This document shows, one piece after another, positions 26,193-35,533 of a stretch of DNA of 64,000 nt. The stretch covers positions 1,176,001 to 1,240,000 of the forward strand of contig NC_134034.1 in the NCBI RefSeq assembly GCF_964204645.1. The letters are read 5' to 3'. How positions within the stretch are numbered: position 1 is the stretch's first letter; each line of letters begins with the position of its first letter. Both the position numbers and the translations under genes were made by a program. Source of the stretch: Tubulanus polymorphus (Eukaryota > Nemertea > Palaeonemertea > Tubulaniformes > Tubulanidae). The notes under the pieces were generated by a model. That model saw only the letters and a list, made by a program, of their open reading frames with translations, had not been told where the DNA came from and searched no databases.

Positions 26193-29100
26193 TATATATA
26201 TATATGTATATATATAAAATGTCATACCTATTTTTACACTGTAGGTACTGGTAGATCAGATTTCGTGAGGTTTCTAATTCATTCTAAATTTAACGCGGAG
26301 AAATTTGATCAATGCGAAAAAATAAAATCTAAACCTACGTCATGAAAAGGAGTGGCATCCGTAGTCATGACGTCTGAAGGAGTGGTACTGGTACTAGCTA
26401 GTTACTTAGATTTCACAGTGGGCTTACATCATGAACAGATTTATGAAGGCATGCGTGGATGATGTCATAGGGGGATTCATGGAAGCAGACTTCTAGAAGT
26501 ATCTATAGATGGAATCAGTAGTAGACAATTTGATGATGTCATAGGGGGATCTATCGGGGCAGACATCTTTTCTAGAAGTGTCTTTAGATCTAATCACTAG
26601 TAGACAATTTGATGATGTCATAGGGGGATTCATGGAGGCAGATATCTTTACTAGAAGTGTCTATTAATCAAATCAATGGTAGACAACTTGATGATGTCAT
26701 AGGGGGAGTTATGTGAAAGCCATATTTTCTGGATGTGTCTATAGATCAAATCACGAGTAGACAATTTGATGATGTCATAGGGGGATTTATGAAGGCAGAC
26801 ATCTTTTCTAGAAGTGTCCATAGATCAAATCCCAGTAGAAAATTTGATGATGTCATAGGGCGATCTTTTGTAGAAGCAGGTTTCAATTCAGATAAAAAAT
26901 TTCAGATGTAAAAGCAATTTTTCCAAGGGGACATTGAGAATCATAGATCAAAAGGATTACTAGTGATTTGATGATGTCATAGGGTGATTTTATCGCGGCA
27001 GACATCTCTTATACGTTTCAAAGAAAAAGCACGTACCGCTGATGAGAGCGACGAGTACTGTTGGTTTCCCGGTGACCGCATTCTGTAAGGTTGTTATATT
27101 GATGTAAGGTATCGTATCCTGAATGACGACCTCGATTCTCTTAAACGGTACCGACACTTTATTATCGGCGTAGACCGTCACCTGGTGGAGACCGGGTGAA
27201 TCGAACACGCGTTCCACGCTAACGTCCTTCCTGCCGGCGCCGATCCGCTGGCGTCCCGTTCCGTCGAAATCCGCGTCCCACACCACGTTGCTACCGGTAA
27301 CGACGCGCGCCCGAATACGCACGACGGCTCCGCGCGACCTCGGCGAATCGGAGGTGACGATCAAACCGGTGATCGGTTCCTCAATTCGTACGGTCAGACC
27401 CGTCTGCTTCGACGAGACGTAATTCGACGCGCGCACCGTCACATTATAAACGCCGACACTATCGAACGTATGATTCGCGGCGGACTCGAAATCGGATTCG
27501 CGTCGCGCGGAGAACGTCGGGTTCGTCGCGTCGTTAAAGTCCCACGCGAATACCGCGTCGGTGCCGCTCGATACCCGCGCCCGACAACGCACGCGCGTTC
27601 CAACCGGCAGAAACTGCGAGAACCGCGATTTAGTGACGACCAGTCCGGCGACTGGGTCCTGCGCGATCGTACGCGCCTCAGTCCGCGTTACGCTGATCGA
27701 ATTCCGAGCCGTAACCGCGACTACGTACGTTCCCGCGTTCGTAAACTCGTAATTCAAAATGGGCGACTTCGTCGTGAAATTCGCGATCGAGATTTCGCCT
27801 TTGATTTGGCTCGCGTCCAATTTTCGAATCGACCAATCGAAAGTCGTCTGCATGGCGGCCATACTCAGTCGAACGGACAGACGGATGTTCGTTCTCGTGC
27901 GAACCGCGTGAGGCATCGACAAGTTCGCACCGACTAAATCCTTTAACACTAAAATCGGACGGGTTAGATTCGCGTATTCGAACTTGCGCGCGACGAGTCC
28001 GCCGCCGCGTTTTAGGTAATCGTCGTTATAAGCGCGGACTTCCGGCCGGAACGGACTCTGAACGGAATACGCGTGTGTAATCTCGACCGAGAGTTTACAG
28101 CCGTGTTCATAACTCGCTACGAGGTGGATAGCACCGCTGACCGCCGGAACCGAGTCCGACGCCGTCTGCCGCTCTTTTAACACGTACATCTTCGTGTTTC
28201 CGTCGCCAAACGAGATGTTCATGATCGAATGCAGACGCGACGTCGTCGTCATCGAGATGACGAACGCGACGTTGTCGTGGATACGCACGGAGTAGTCCTT
28301 GCCGAGTTTCGTGCCCAGCGTCAAATTCGAAATTCGATGAGTCAAAACGATCTGGAAATAAAAAACCGGTCGAAAATATTTCTGAACCCCTTTTCGAGGA
28401 GTCGTAAGGAACCGTGTTTAAGCGATGAAATTTTGGACAATAAAAATATCTTCTGCTTACCACGTGAATGGTTTTATTGATCGTTCCGAAATCATTGGCG
28501 ACCGTCACGAATATATTAAACATGCCTTCTACGGTAAAACGATGATCCTGAATAATATAACGACAAAAACGCGACTGGTAAAATATTCATTCAAATTTCA
28601 AACCTGATAGGGAAAATTTTACTGACACCAAACGACACCGCTGAAGCTAAACTGCGGATACAACTGAAGCTAAACGACATGCTCACGCGAAATAATAAAA
28701 AACATAAATTTTCAGCTGGAAAAAAAGGAAAAACATTCACCAAACCGCTGTAAAAAGCAAGACTAAATTGGAAGCTGAAAATCCATGTAAACATGGCACA
28801 AAAACCGGGACTACAAAATATGAAATTGGTACCAGGCAGTAGATAGTTTGGTGGGGTGGTATCCAGACAGCTGAGAGGAGGATAGCTCCAGGCTATGTGG
28901 TTCTGGGCAGCTGAATGGAGGATAGCTCCAGGCTACAGGTCAGATCTACCTTGACACAACAGTTATCATACCAATACCTACCCAGCAGTATTCTCTCGAT
29001 TAATCTGCCAATAAAATTCCCAAACAGAAAATATATTATTTATTCGTTATAAATCATTCTTAAAATTCGAACAATTGTTTCAATGGGCTAAGACGGGATT

Positions 29101-32100
29101 TACCTCGAGTCACAAAAAAATTCACTTCTACATGAATTGAATTCAAGGTAGCTTAAACCATACATTCATAGAGGAATTAAATCAAATTTTGAGTTGAACT
29201 TTTTCACCAAAAACAGTTTAACTGACGTTACTGTTAACCCTTTCAGTGCATCTACACCGCAGTGCGGTGTATAAATCAGTGATAGATTTTGCTAGTACAC
29301 CTCACTGCGGTGTATTGATGTAATTAGTAATTAGTTTTCATCTCTCTTGAAAAATGGTAGCACCTGTCAAACATAGTGAAATATTAGTAACTAACGATAC
29401 ACCGCGCCGCGGTGTAGACGCACTATAGTGGTATTCCTGTTATTTTACACTCAGGTGGAATTTCTTAAAATTTTCAAATTATCTTCAGCCCTATAGGGTA
29501 TTAATTAGTCAGCACTGAAAGGGTTAAACTGGTTTAATTCATTCACAGTTCTGTATATTTTAGTAAACGTCTCACCTGAGCGTCTGTCAAACACGTTCTT
29601 CCAGCGCATGTATCATTCGGTATTTTAGAATCGGAGACGACCGAAGAATTCTCCGCTGTCGCGTCGGGAAATCGCCATCGAAACGTCAAATTCGTTCCCA
29701 CGGCAACCGAAGCTTCGAAGCTCACCGATTGGTTGATGAAAACGGTGACGGAATCTTTCGGAATCGGGTAATACTTCAACAGAATACAGGACGGCAGCTC
29801 CACGCTGGATGGACGTATTAGATTGACTTGAAGGTCGTGTGGAGCCGGCAAATGGACGGAGATTTGAGTGGACGTGTAAAATGTCGATATGGCGTTTTCA
29901 ACATTCAAATCTGAAACAAAATTAAACTGCCAATCAATTTGATGATGTCATAGGGGGATTTATGGAGGCAGAAATCTTTTCTAGAAGTGTCTATAAATCA
30001 AATCACTAGTAGACAATTTGATGATGTCATAGGGAGATATCAAGAAGGGAGCCATCTTTTCTGCGAGGTTACTAGTAGATAGTTAGATGATGTCATAGGG
30101 GGATTCAGTACGAAGGCGGACATGTTTTTTTTCTATACTCACTGATTGATTTAATTCCCTCGTTGTTAAACGTGTGATGAATCAACGTTCGACCGTCGTC
30201 TGTTCCTTCGTTGACGACGATCGTTTCTTGGTAAACGCTACCCGATACCTCAACGACGACCTTCACCTTCAGGTCGTCTGCCGTCATGTTGCGCACACCT
30301 AATAATAATAAGAATAATTCGAGATTTACTCAGAGAAACGATTTCAATTCAATTTCGGAAGAATCGAAGCATAGACAGAGTAACTGCTAGCGACACCTGG
30401 TGGATCCTCACTTGCCACAAGTGAAATCCTCTATTGCCGCAGTAGTTGATGTCCTACTGCACACTAGCGACACCTAGTGGATCCTCACTTGCCACAAGTG
30501 GAATTTTCTAATGCCGCAGTAGCTGATGTCCTATTCCACACTACTGACCCCTGGTGGACCTCAATTGCCACAGTAGCATTATTGGGCCTGTATAGATAAT
30601 TTTTTACATACCTGAATTCGTGTAATTCATTAATGCGGCCATTTTAACGATGACCTCTATTGACGTGCGTCTGCTGATGAGGATGTGATCCTCGACTGAG
30701 ATTTCACCGGTCAGTATAAACGGACCGCGCGTCGTGTAGATACTGATATACCCGGCGTCACCGCACGGTAAATCAACCAAACTCAACGTCTTTATACATC
30801 TATAAACAGAGAGAGAGAGCTTCATTTATTGTTTTACTTAAATTGTGTCAATCTGAATCAGTTGAGAATCACAATAAGCGACGACGAGTAAAAATACCAC
30901 AATAAATGAATGAATCTAAAAAGTTTATCTTTAAATAAGAAATAAAAGTTGTTTAGATATCGATGGGTTTCTGACAACGACGCAGACTCCTGACCCTAAT
31001 TGTAGAAATGTTACCTTTTTGAACATTTTGAAGTTTCGACGATGTAATTATCGTGAAGGCTGTTCGCGCAATAGCAGGATTTACTGTTCAGGATACCGGC
31101 ATATTTATACCTAGGAAAAAAACAAAGCGGAGAAATCAAAATAGCAATATCATATTAACGTACATCAGAACATTATGAAAAAATATTCAAAGACACTCTG
31201 GGCTCACGCAAAAAAAAAACAGGGGCTAATTTTGAAGGACTCACATCCCAAAACGGCATTTTGATGTCCAAAAAAGGCAATATTAGGATCATTACCGCGA
31301 TGAGGGGGCTATTCAAACTGTACACCCCCAGCCATTGTATGGTGACAATTTTTTTCACTTGTAACAGGACCTGAACTTGTCGCACCCAAAAAGCAAACGG
31401 CATTTTGATGTTCACAAAGGCAAAATATAAAGCGGAGTTGTACAAGTTTCACAAGACCCCCAGGAACCGATTAGAACAAACTTGATCGTCTTACTTTTTA
31501 AGACGGCAGTTTCGAGCGCAGGAGTCGACGTTGATCCCCGCATTGCCACCGATCATTGAACTGATGTTGTATTTCGTCAGTTCAAACCTGTAACAACCGA
31601 CATTCCACTCGCCGCAGGCCACTACAATAACAACAACAAAATCATCATCGAAAATTCAATTTTACAGGGTGGTGACTTTGAAAAAATCCCCTGATTTTTC
31701 CATGAAAACGAAATTCCCCCTGCTGTGAATCAGAGAAATTTCTTGGTTTAAAATGTTAAAATTCATTCATTTTTCATCGAATCACGTATTGGTATGGTAA
31801 CACGTGGGCTGGGTTTCATAGATGTGGAAGAAAGATAGTCCCCGGGAACATTTTGAATCTAGTCAGTTATAACCATGGTTTCTCATTGTTACTACGGTGG
31901 TTGTCACCCAAATTGAGGATTTACCCCTAGGGATAACTTCGATACTCAGTCTATGAAACCGGGCCCAGGTTAAGGATTTATCCCTGGGGATACTTTAGAT
32001 ACTCAGTCTATGAAACCGGGCCCAGGTCAACAGAATTATGTGAATTCCCTGAATTTTTTCCATTTTTCCGAGAAAAAATTAGCTCAATCTAACTCAAACT

Positions 32101-34943
32101 CGATGTAATACCATTTTAATCATTCATTGATCTCAACAGATGTAATAGAAAAATTTAAAACGTATCTGTTTTGAGGAGGGCATTAGGCATTTAAGCTCCA
32201 GGGCCCAGTTCCACAGTTCTGAGTTAAGATTTGACTCTGGGTTAAAAGGCAGATTTATAGGGGGTGGACCGAGTGGATCATAGATCATTAATCGGCCCTT
32301 GTGAAAAATATATATTTAACATTTCGGACTTTATTCTCGGAGGTGTTATAATCATCACAACACTGATTTCAGGATGTTAAGATTCTGAGTTAACTCATCG
32401 AAAATGAACTAATATCATGCAGTACATTTCTTTGTTTTAATTTAGATTTTTATCGGAGTGTATATTAACGTTTCTTGTGGATGTAATATAGTTTAATAAT
32501 GCTAAATATAATTCTCTTGTAAATTAATCAGCCTGATATTGATATGTGAAAAAGGGCATCAACATCGATGAGTAGTACTCTCTCCATTATATATAAACAA
32601 AAATATTGTCAAGCACACAGTTTTCTAGTTGAAGTTGTAAGATAGAAGTTGAAAATAGATCATCTAAATTCAAGATCACGACGTTATTTCAATGATGAGA
32701 AAAGGACAAGATATTCACGTCATGACACTAATCTTATCTCGGAGTTAACTCAGGACTGTAGAACCGGGTCCAGGAGAGTTTCATCAACGTTTGATGCGTA
32801 AAGTAAATTATTCAACACCACAAATCGCTTTCTGAGAAGACAATACAATTTTCATGAAGTCTCGAAGAAATGAAGACCAGTTGTTGTATATATTTCAGTA
32901 TTTAAGCGAACACCAGTTGTTGTATGTATTGTAGTATTGTAAGTATATACAGTGTATTGTATAAATTGTACTGAATTAAGGGAAAGTCTCTTCATACTTT
33001 GAATTACTATAGCCTAGGTACCGGTATAATAAATGTGTACTCATTGGTAATTTACATAAGACTCTGGGTGTGAAGATTGATATAGATAAAATCTGTTCAG
33101 AGGGTTAAAAACACTGGGGTATTAAGGGTAAACGAAATGGGATCAATATTGCATTAGTCAGGGATACCCAGTCTATAAAACCAGGTCCAAGTTAAGGATT
33201 TATCCCTAGGGGTAACTTTGATACCCAGTCTATAAAACCAGGTCCAGGTTAAGGATTTATCCCTAGGGGTAACTTTGATACCCAGTCTATAAAACCAGGT
33301 CCAGGTTAAGGATTTATCCCTAGGGGTAACTTTGATACCCAGTCTATAAAACCAGGTCCAGGTTAAGGATTTATCCCTAGGGGTAACTTTGATACCCAGT
33401 CTATAAAACCGGGTCCAGGTTAAGGATTTATCCCTAGGGATAACTTTGATACCCAGTCTATAAAACCAGGCCCAGGTTAAGGATTTATCCCTAGGGGTAA
33501 CTCTGATACCCGGTCTATAAAACCGGGTCCAGGTTAAGGATATTTCTCTTAAGGATTACTGAAATCCAGTATACAAATATAACTATGCATCTAATATTAT
33601 GAATTTCCTGGGAGGATAAACAATGATTCCAGGAATTCCAGGAATGTTGATAATATTTCTATCACGGTAAATAAAGATTTACATCGTCAGTTGAAATGTT
33701 AATTGGAAATGTCTTTGTGTTTGAGTAATTCGATAGGTCTTGAGTCTGACCCACCACATTCCAAAACCAGCCGTGAAAAAAAAAACTACAATATCCAAAC
33801 ACTGTAGAACAGGCTGTGGGGAAGTGCCAACGGCTACCTGCGACAACAAACAGGTTTCCACTCCAGGATGGAATGCAACTTTCCACCCATTTACAAATCT
33901 CCTGAGTTTTCCCTGATTTTTCAGCCCAATACAAAATTCCCAATGAGTGAATCATTTTTCATTCGAAACAAGTCAATAACATTATATCTGAATTCCATGA
34001 TTTTTCCAGGTTTTTGGCTAAAATTTATCAAATTTCCTGCAGGAGTTTTCTGATTCCCTGAGTTTCCCAGGTTTCCCAGGTCAGCGGCTATAACCCTGTC
34101 ATTTAAGCTCCCGCGACCCTCTATTTAGAATTTGGGAAACAAGAAAAGTGGTTTAAAGCTATCAATCAATCTAGAATTTTTCCTGTGAAAAACGAGTCAA
34201 TAATGAAACACCCAATCCTTGAATTCAATATCGCATTTTCTTCAACATTTCTAGCTTTGCCTCAAAAAAAATTAACCATATTTTCATATAGGTTGAAAAA
34301 ATTGTGGCCCTGTTAGGACGAAAATTACAAGTAATTTCCTGATAACAGGACTGAAAAGAAAACTACAGATTTTGATCATGATTAAAGAATTAGGGCCAGT
34401 TTTTTCATTATTTTGCAGATGTTTGTTTTTATCTAACATGAAAAATATTCATAATTGAAAAAGGAGATAATGAACTAGGAGTTAAGAGTATTAATAATTT
34501 TAGTTTGGGTGGGAGCAAGGTCTGAAAGAGGGTATTGTTTGCGATGAATCGACCAGTCACACCACACCTGACTGGTCACCGCAAGAGCTGAATGAATAGG
34601 CAAGTCTGACACCATTATTGGCCTCAAAACTCGAAACCCACTACACCAACAAAAGGCTGGTTCAATTAGTCACTCACACTTGACCAAACTTTCCAAACCA
34701 TGCTATCAACAAGCCTGACTGGTTTGAAGCAAGACAAACTGCGATCATTTCATTTCTCCATGCAAGCGCTGACCGAGAAGAGCGGCAAGGACAGGAGATT
34801 TTGACATTTTTAACTTTTTAAGAAGAAATTCTCCAAGAAATTGGAAAGAAATGTCATAAGAAATCATCGAATTTTCGATAGAAAAAGCTGAACTTACCGC
34901 AGGACAAGCCGTAGAATAACAGAAAAATAGCCACGGGTTTCAT
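12741..34943 (-). CDS. PKD1: Polycystin-1 family protein, 5' part (30 exons, 3' end outside window)
   Basis: Large secreted/membrane receptor of the polycystin-1 family, which in animals acts with TRPP channels at cilia or on sperm. Coding exons (minus strand, transcription order): 34898-34943, 31495-31621, 31015-31110, 30612-30799, 30143-30298, 29576-29910, 28461-28547, 27037-28351, 25127-25264, 24656-24860, 24229-24384, 24049-24151, 22939-23597, 21933-22166, 21515-21642, 20771-20998, 19988-20107, 19375-19646, 18806-18957, 18278-18410, 17395-17604, 17039-17217, 16262-16492, 15485-15657, 15004-15144, 14607-14891, 14190-14438, 13594-13736, 13011-13140, 12741-12858. All phases match and no stop interrupts the 6,737 nt (2,245 codons). 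The start ATG at 34943 opens a signal peptide, [16 protein letters not shown]. Order: signal peptide, WSC (about 16-90), about 14 PKD repeats (205-1610), REJ (from about 1611). I see no LRR or C-type lectin. GPS, PLAT and TM segments are missing because exon 30 ends in phase 2 and no next exon is visible. Confidence 0.93.
13480..14175 (-). repeat. 79-bp family block in PKD1 introns 27 and 28
   Basis: About eight copies in transcript sense (minus strand), on both sides of exon 28. The intron after exon 27 begins with the repeat about 9 nt after its donor, and the intron after exon 28 about 15 nt after its donor. Confidence 0.9.
14607..15144 (-). CDS. PKD1: PKD1 exons 25-26: low-complexity linker splitting the REJ module
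   Basis: Exon 25 (15004-15144) ends in a Thr-only stretch built from ACA/ACG codons with a single Ala and Val-Ser, likely mucin-type O-glycosylated. Exon 26 (14607-14891) is Ser/Gly/Arg-rich and contains the strongly basic [15 protein letters not shown], followed by Ser-rich and Gly-Asn-Arg-rich tracts; exon 27 opens with Gly/Thr repeats ([20 protein letters not shown]). All three exons begin and end in phase 1, so each can be skipped or duplicated without a frameshift. The R-R-R-R-K-R string fits a furin-type cleavage consensus. Such an insert is not part of the REJ modules I know. Confidence 0.8.
15190..15475 (+). repeat. 79-bp family block in PKD1 intron 24
   Basis: Four copies, antisense to PKD1. 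The block fills the intron almost from the exon 24 donor to near the exon 25 acceptor. Confidence 0.9.
15740..15975. repeat. Inverted pair of CTTAAGACCAGTCTAAGACC elements
   Basis: Phrases GGGGCCGGTTCCATAGAC and TTAAGACCAGTCTAAGAC occur at both ends in opposite orientation (end reads TCTTGACTATGGAACCGGCC). Relatives are at 21070-21220, 39020-39220, 40630-40740 and 56310-56450, each itself an inverted unit. Confidence 0.7.
17640..18215 (+). repeat. 79-bp family block in PKD1 intron 20
   Basis: About eight tandem copies, antisense to the gene, filling most of the 673-bp intron between exons 20 and 21. Copies are more diverged here than in UBR3. Confidence 0.9.
18326..29910 (-). CDS. PKD1: PKD1 exons 6-20: array of about 14 PKD (Ig-like) repeats
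   Basis: Tandem PKD domains, beta-sandwich modules with mechanical and adhesion roles. Each has a W/F-D/N-F-GDG-like first half and a Y/F-x-x-x-G-x-Y-x-V-x-V-x-A-x-N second half. Clear examples: [10 protein letters not shown] with [15 protein letters not shown] (exons 15-16), [10 protein letters not shown] with [15 protein letters not shown] (exons 19-20), [11 protein letters not shown] with [15 protein letters not shown] (exon 8) and [11 protein letters not shown] with [15 protein letters not shown] (exon 13). Several repeats have lost the GDG motif ([10 protein letters not shown] in exon 6, [11 protein letters not shown] in exon 9), as is usual in this family. Introns often cut a repeat between its two halves, at varied phases. 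My count of 14 is by eye and could be off by one or two. Confidence 0.85.
19040..19350. repeat. 77-bp family, 4 tandem copies in PKD1 intron 18
   Basis: Units include GATCCACCAGGTGTCGCTAG, TGTGCAGTAGGACATC and CTACTGCGGCAATAGAGGAT. The block ends about 20 bp from the exon 18 donor. Confidence 0.88.
20188..20685. mobile_element. Foldback element: 500-bp inverted repeat in PKD1 intron 16
   Basis: Two arms of about 240 bp, roughly 90% alike by eye, surround a loop of about 7 nt (acttcag near 20437). Paired phrases: AATGTCTATTTCAACCTGAC with GTCAGGTTGAAATAGACATT at the outer ends, GACAGGCAGTC with GACTGCCTGTC, and AACAATATGTTTCCATGCCT with AGGCATGGAGACATATTGTT near the loop. It lies between exons 16 and 17, so the PKD1 pre-mRNA can form a very long stem. 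Confidence 0.88.
21655..21930 (-). repeat. 79-bp family block in PKD1 intron 14
   Basis: Four copies in transcript sense. The first CCCCTATGACATCATG core begins about 11 nt after the exon 14 donor. Confidence 0.88.
22266..22550. mobile_element. TTAA MITE copy A, in PKD1 intron 13
   Basis: 285 bp, flanked by TTAA on both sides, with terminal inverted repeats CCCTTTCAGTGCTGAC / CCCTTTCAGCGCGTC. Three internal palindromes of the form ACACCGCNNTGCGGTGT are present (one with a GC-to-GT change). TTAA target duplication and CCCT ends are typical of piggyBac-type elements; no transposase is encoded. Confidence 0.85.
23251..23350 (-). repeat. In-frame GCT/GCA-GAC minisatellite inside a PKD repeat of PKD1
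   Basis: Within PKD1 exon 13, about seven copies of a 15-nt unit (plus strand GCTGCTCCTGCGTCT and variants) add an Ala/Asp/Gly-rich run of AADAG pentapeptides, between the [10 protein letters not shown] strand and the YHMPPKFKV segment of one PKD domain. The unit is a multiple of three, so length change keeps the frame. It sits in what should be a surface loop. Similar insertions are not expected in conserved PKD domains, so it is probably lineage-specific and length-polymorphic. Confidence 0.85.
23640..24000. repeat. CCAGTTCCACAGTTGAGACT repeats in PKD1 intron 12
   Basis: About six diverged units with GTCCAGTTCCACAGTTGAGA and TAAGATTAGGCTAAGCT. Related to the array at 56740-57205 in UBR3 and to a shorter run at 24900-25030. 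Confidence 0.8.
25400..25880. repeat. 56-bp tandem array, about 8 copies, PKD1 intron 8
   Basis: Unit AAATTAATCAGTAATCGACA, GTAAGACCCTCAGTAACATC, TTTCATATTTCTGTTC. Copies differ by single bases, with more decay towards the right end. Confidence 0.93.
26117..26213. repeat. (TA)n microsatellite
   Basis: About 95 bp of nearly pure TA in PKD1 intron 8, with two interruptions near the right end. Confidence 0.97.
26455..26990 (-). repeat. 79-bp family block in PKD1 intron 8
   Basis: Seven copies in transcript sense. In the transcript the first one (AGAGATGTCTGCCGCG) starts about 30 nt after the exon 8 donor. Confidence 0.9.
27037..28351 (-). CDS. PKD1: PKD1 exon 8: single 1,315-nt exon carrying about four PKD repeats
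   Basis: The longest exon in the window and the most GC- and CpG-rich stretch. It begins after a pyrimidine-rich acceptor as [15 protein letters not shown] and ends LVALISG at a GTACGT donor in phase 1. It encodes four consecutive PKD modules with second-half motifs [28 protein letters not shown] and [14 protein letters not shown], joined by linkers of the type PVAGLVV and PITGLIV. Neighbouring PKD repeats are interrupted by introns, so this block may reflect intron loss (retroposed segment) or an exon never invaded by the intronic repeats that surround it. Confidence 0.88.
29234..29527. mobile_element. TTAA MITE copy B, in PKD1 intron 6
   Basis: 294 bp between two TTAA sites, ends CCCTTTCAGTGCATC / CCCTTTCAGTGCTGAC. 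Palindromes ACACCGCAGTGCGGTGT, ACACCTCACTGCGGTGT and ACACCGCGCCGCGGTGT. Opposite orientation to copy A. Confidence 0.9.
29935..30115 (-). repeat. 79-bp family block in PKD1 intron 5
   Basis: Three sense copies filling the intron between exons 5 and 6; the first starts about 15 nt after the exon 5 donor. Confidence 0.88.
30385..30590. repeat. 77-bp family, 2-3 copies in PKD1 intron 4
   Basis: Units with CGACACCTGGTGGATCCTCA, CTTGCCACAAGTGGAATC and CCGCAGTAGTTGATGTCCTA, the same orientation as the array at the right end of the window. Confidence 0.88.
31015..31621 (-). CDS. PKD1: PKD1 exons 2-3: WSC domain
   Basis: These two exons encode a cysteine-rich WSC-type domain, a putative carbohydrate-binding fold also present near the N-terminus of vertebrate polycystin-1. 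Visible features are the opening [13 protein letters not shown], a middle [12 protein letters not shown], and the closing [16 protein letters not shown] followed by a last Cys in ETSKCSK. The intron between them (31111-31494) splits a Lys codon after two bases. In human PKD1 the WSC domain follows leucine-rich repeats; here it follows the signal peptide directly, so either the LRR block is absent in this lineage or an unseen upstream exon encodes it. The 16-residue signal peptide argues for absence. Confidence 0.8.
31622..34897. other. PKD1 intron 1
   Basis: 3.3-kb first intron. Mostly AT-rich unique sequence without exon candidates. It contains a 57-bp tandem array (33150-33540) and two isolated relatives of that unit at about 31900-32030. 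Short ORFs at 33662-34053 lack support. Confidence 0.7.
33150..33540. repeat. 57-bp tandem array, about 7 copies
   Basis: Unit AGGTCCAGGTTAAGGATTTA, TCCCTAGGGGTAACTTTGAT, ACCCAGTCTATAAAACC. Includes the near-palindrome ATCCCTAGGGGTAA. Located in PKD1 intron 1. Confidence 0.93.
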
Positions 34944-35533
34944 CGTTTCAGCCGATTCGTAGCGACAACATCGTTTTCGACGAGTAATCCGAGAGTTTTT
35001 ATTTCAGGTTTTCGAATTGTTTTCGGCGCTCGCCATGTTGTTTACTGATAAAAGTAGCGCGAGTTTCCCCGGATTCGATCCATCGACGGCGCGGACTAGT
35101 TGTGAATATAGTTCGCATTCGGAGCAACTCAGAATTCAAATTTCCATCAGATTTTATGATAAAATCATGTCTTAATTGTTTTAATGGTATATAGTTTTGT
35201 GAATCGTTCGGAATGTACTCTATCATTATATACAAGAAAGCTATGACCAGTCTCCGCCTTTTTAGTCAAATTCAATTTAAAAAATACCCGACACTTTGCG
35301 CAAAAAAACAGAATCAAGAATGATTCTAAAAAGCAGTCAACAGTTTTCGTGATTAAAAATGTAATAAGACAATATTAAAAACAAAATTAATTGAATTATA
35401 TTGATCGAGTGGTCGATGTTGATTTCGAGAGGCCTTGGATTCATTCGTCGTTATCGCAACATTACCCATACGAATATCAGTACGAGAAGAATTTCGAGTT
35501 TAAGCTGCTGAAATTCGCCTGTTTTTCGAGACG
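34944..35533. promoter_or_regulatory. Shared 590-bp head-to-head promoter region of PKD1 and TMEM218
   Basis: The start codons of the minus-strand PKD1 gene (34943) and plus-strand TMEM218 gene (35534) are 590 bp apart and divergent, with no repeat copies between them, which is notable in this repeat-packed window. Both families are cilium-linked (polycystin; transition-zone protein), so a common ciliary programme is plausible. The stretch contains a forkhead-type site at 35039-35045 and a weak X-box-like sequence GTTATCGCAAC at 35450-35460. Two CpG-rich ends flank an AT-rich middle, as in many bidirectional promoters. Transcription start sites cannot be read from sequence. Confidence 0.6.
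35039..35045 (-). promoter_or_regulatory. Forkhead (FKH/FOXJ1-type) site, minus strand GTAAACA
   Basis: Exact match to the RYAAAYA forkhead consensus, on the minus strand, about 100 bp upstream of the PKD1 start codon. FOXJ1 drives motile-cilium genes through this class of site. A seven-base match occurs often by chance, so it only carries weight together with the identity of both flanking genes. Confidence 0.3.

Noticed and set aside
27470-27937. 155-codon plus-strand ORF opposite PKD1 exon 8
   Set aside because: Shadow of a GC-rich real exon; the minus frame has PKD-domain motifs and matching splice phases.
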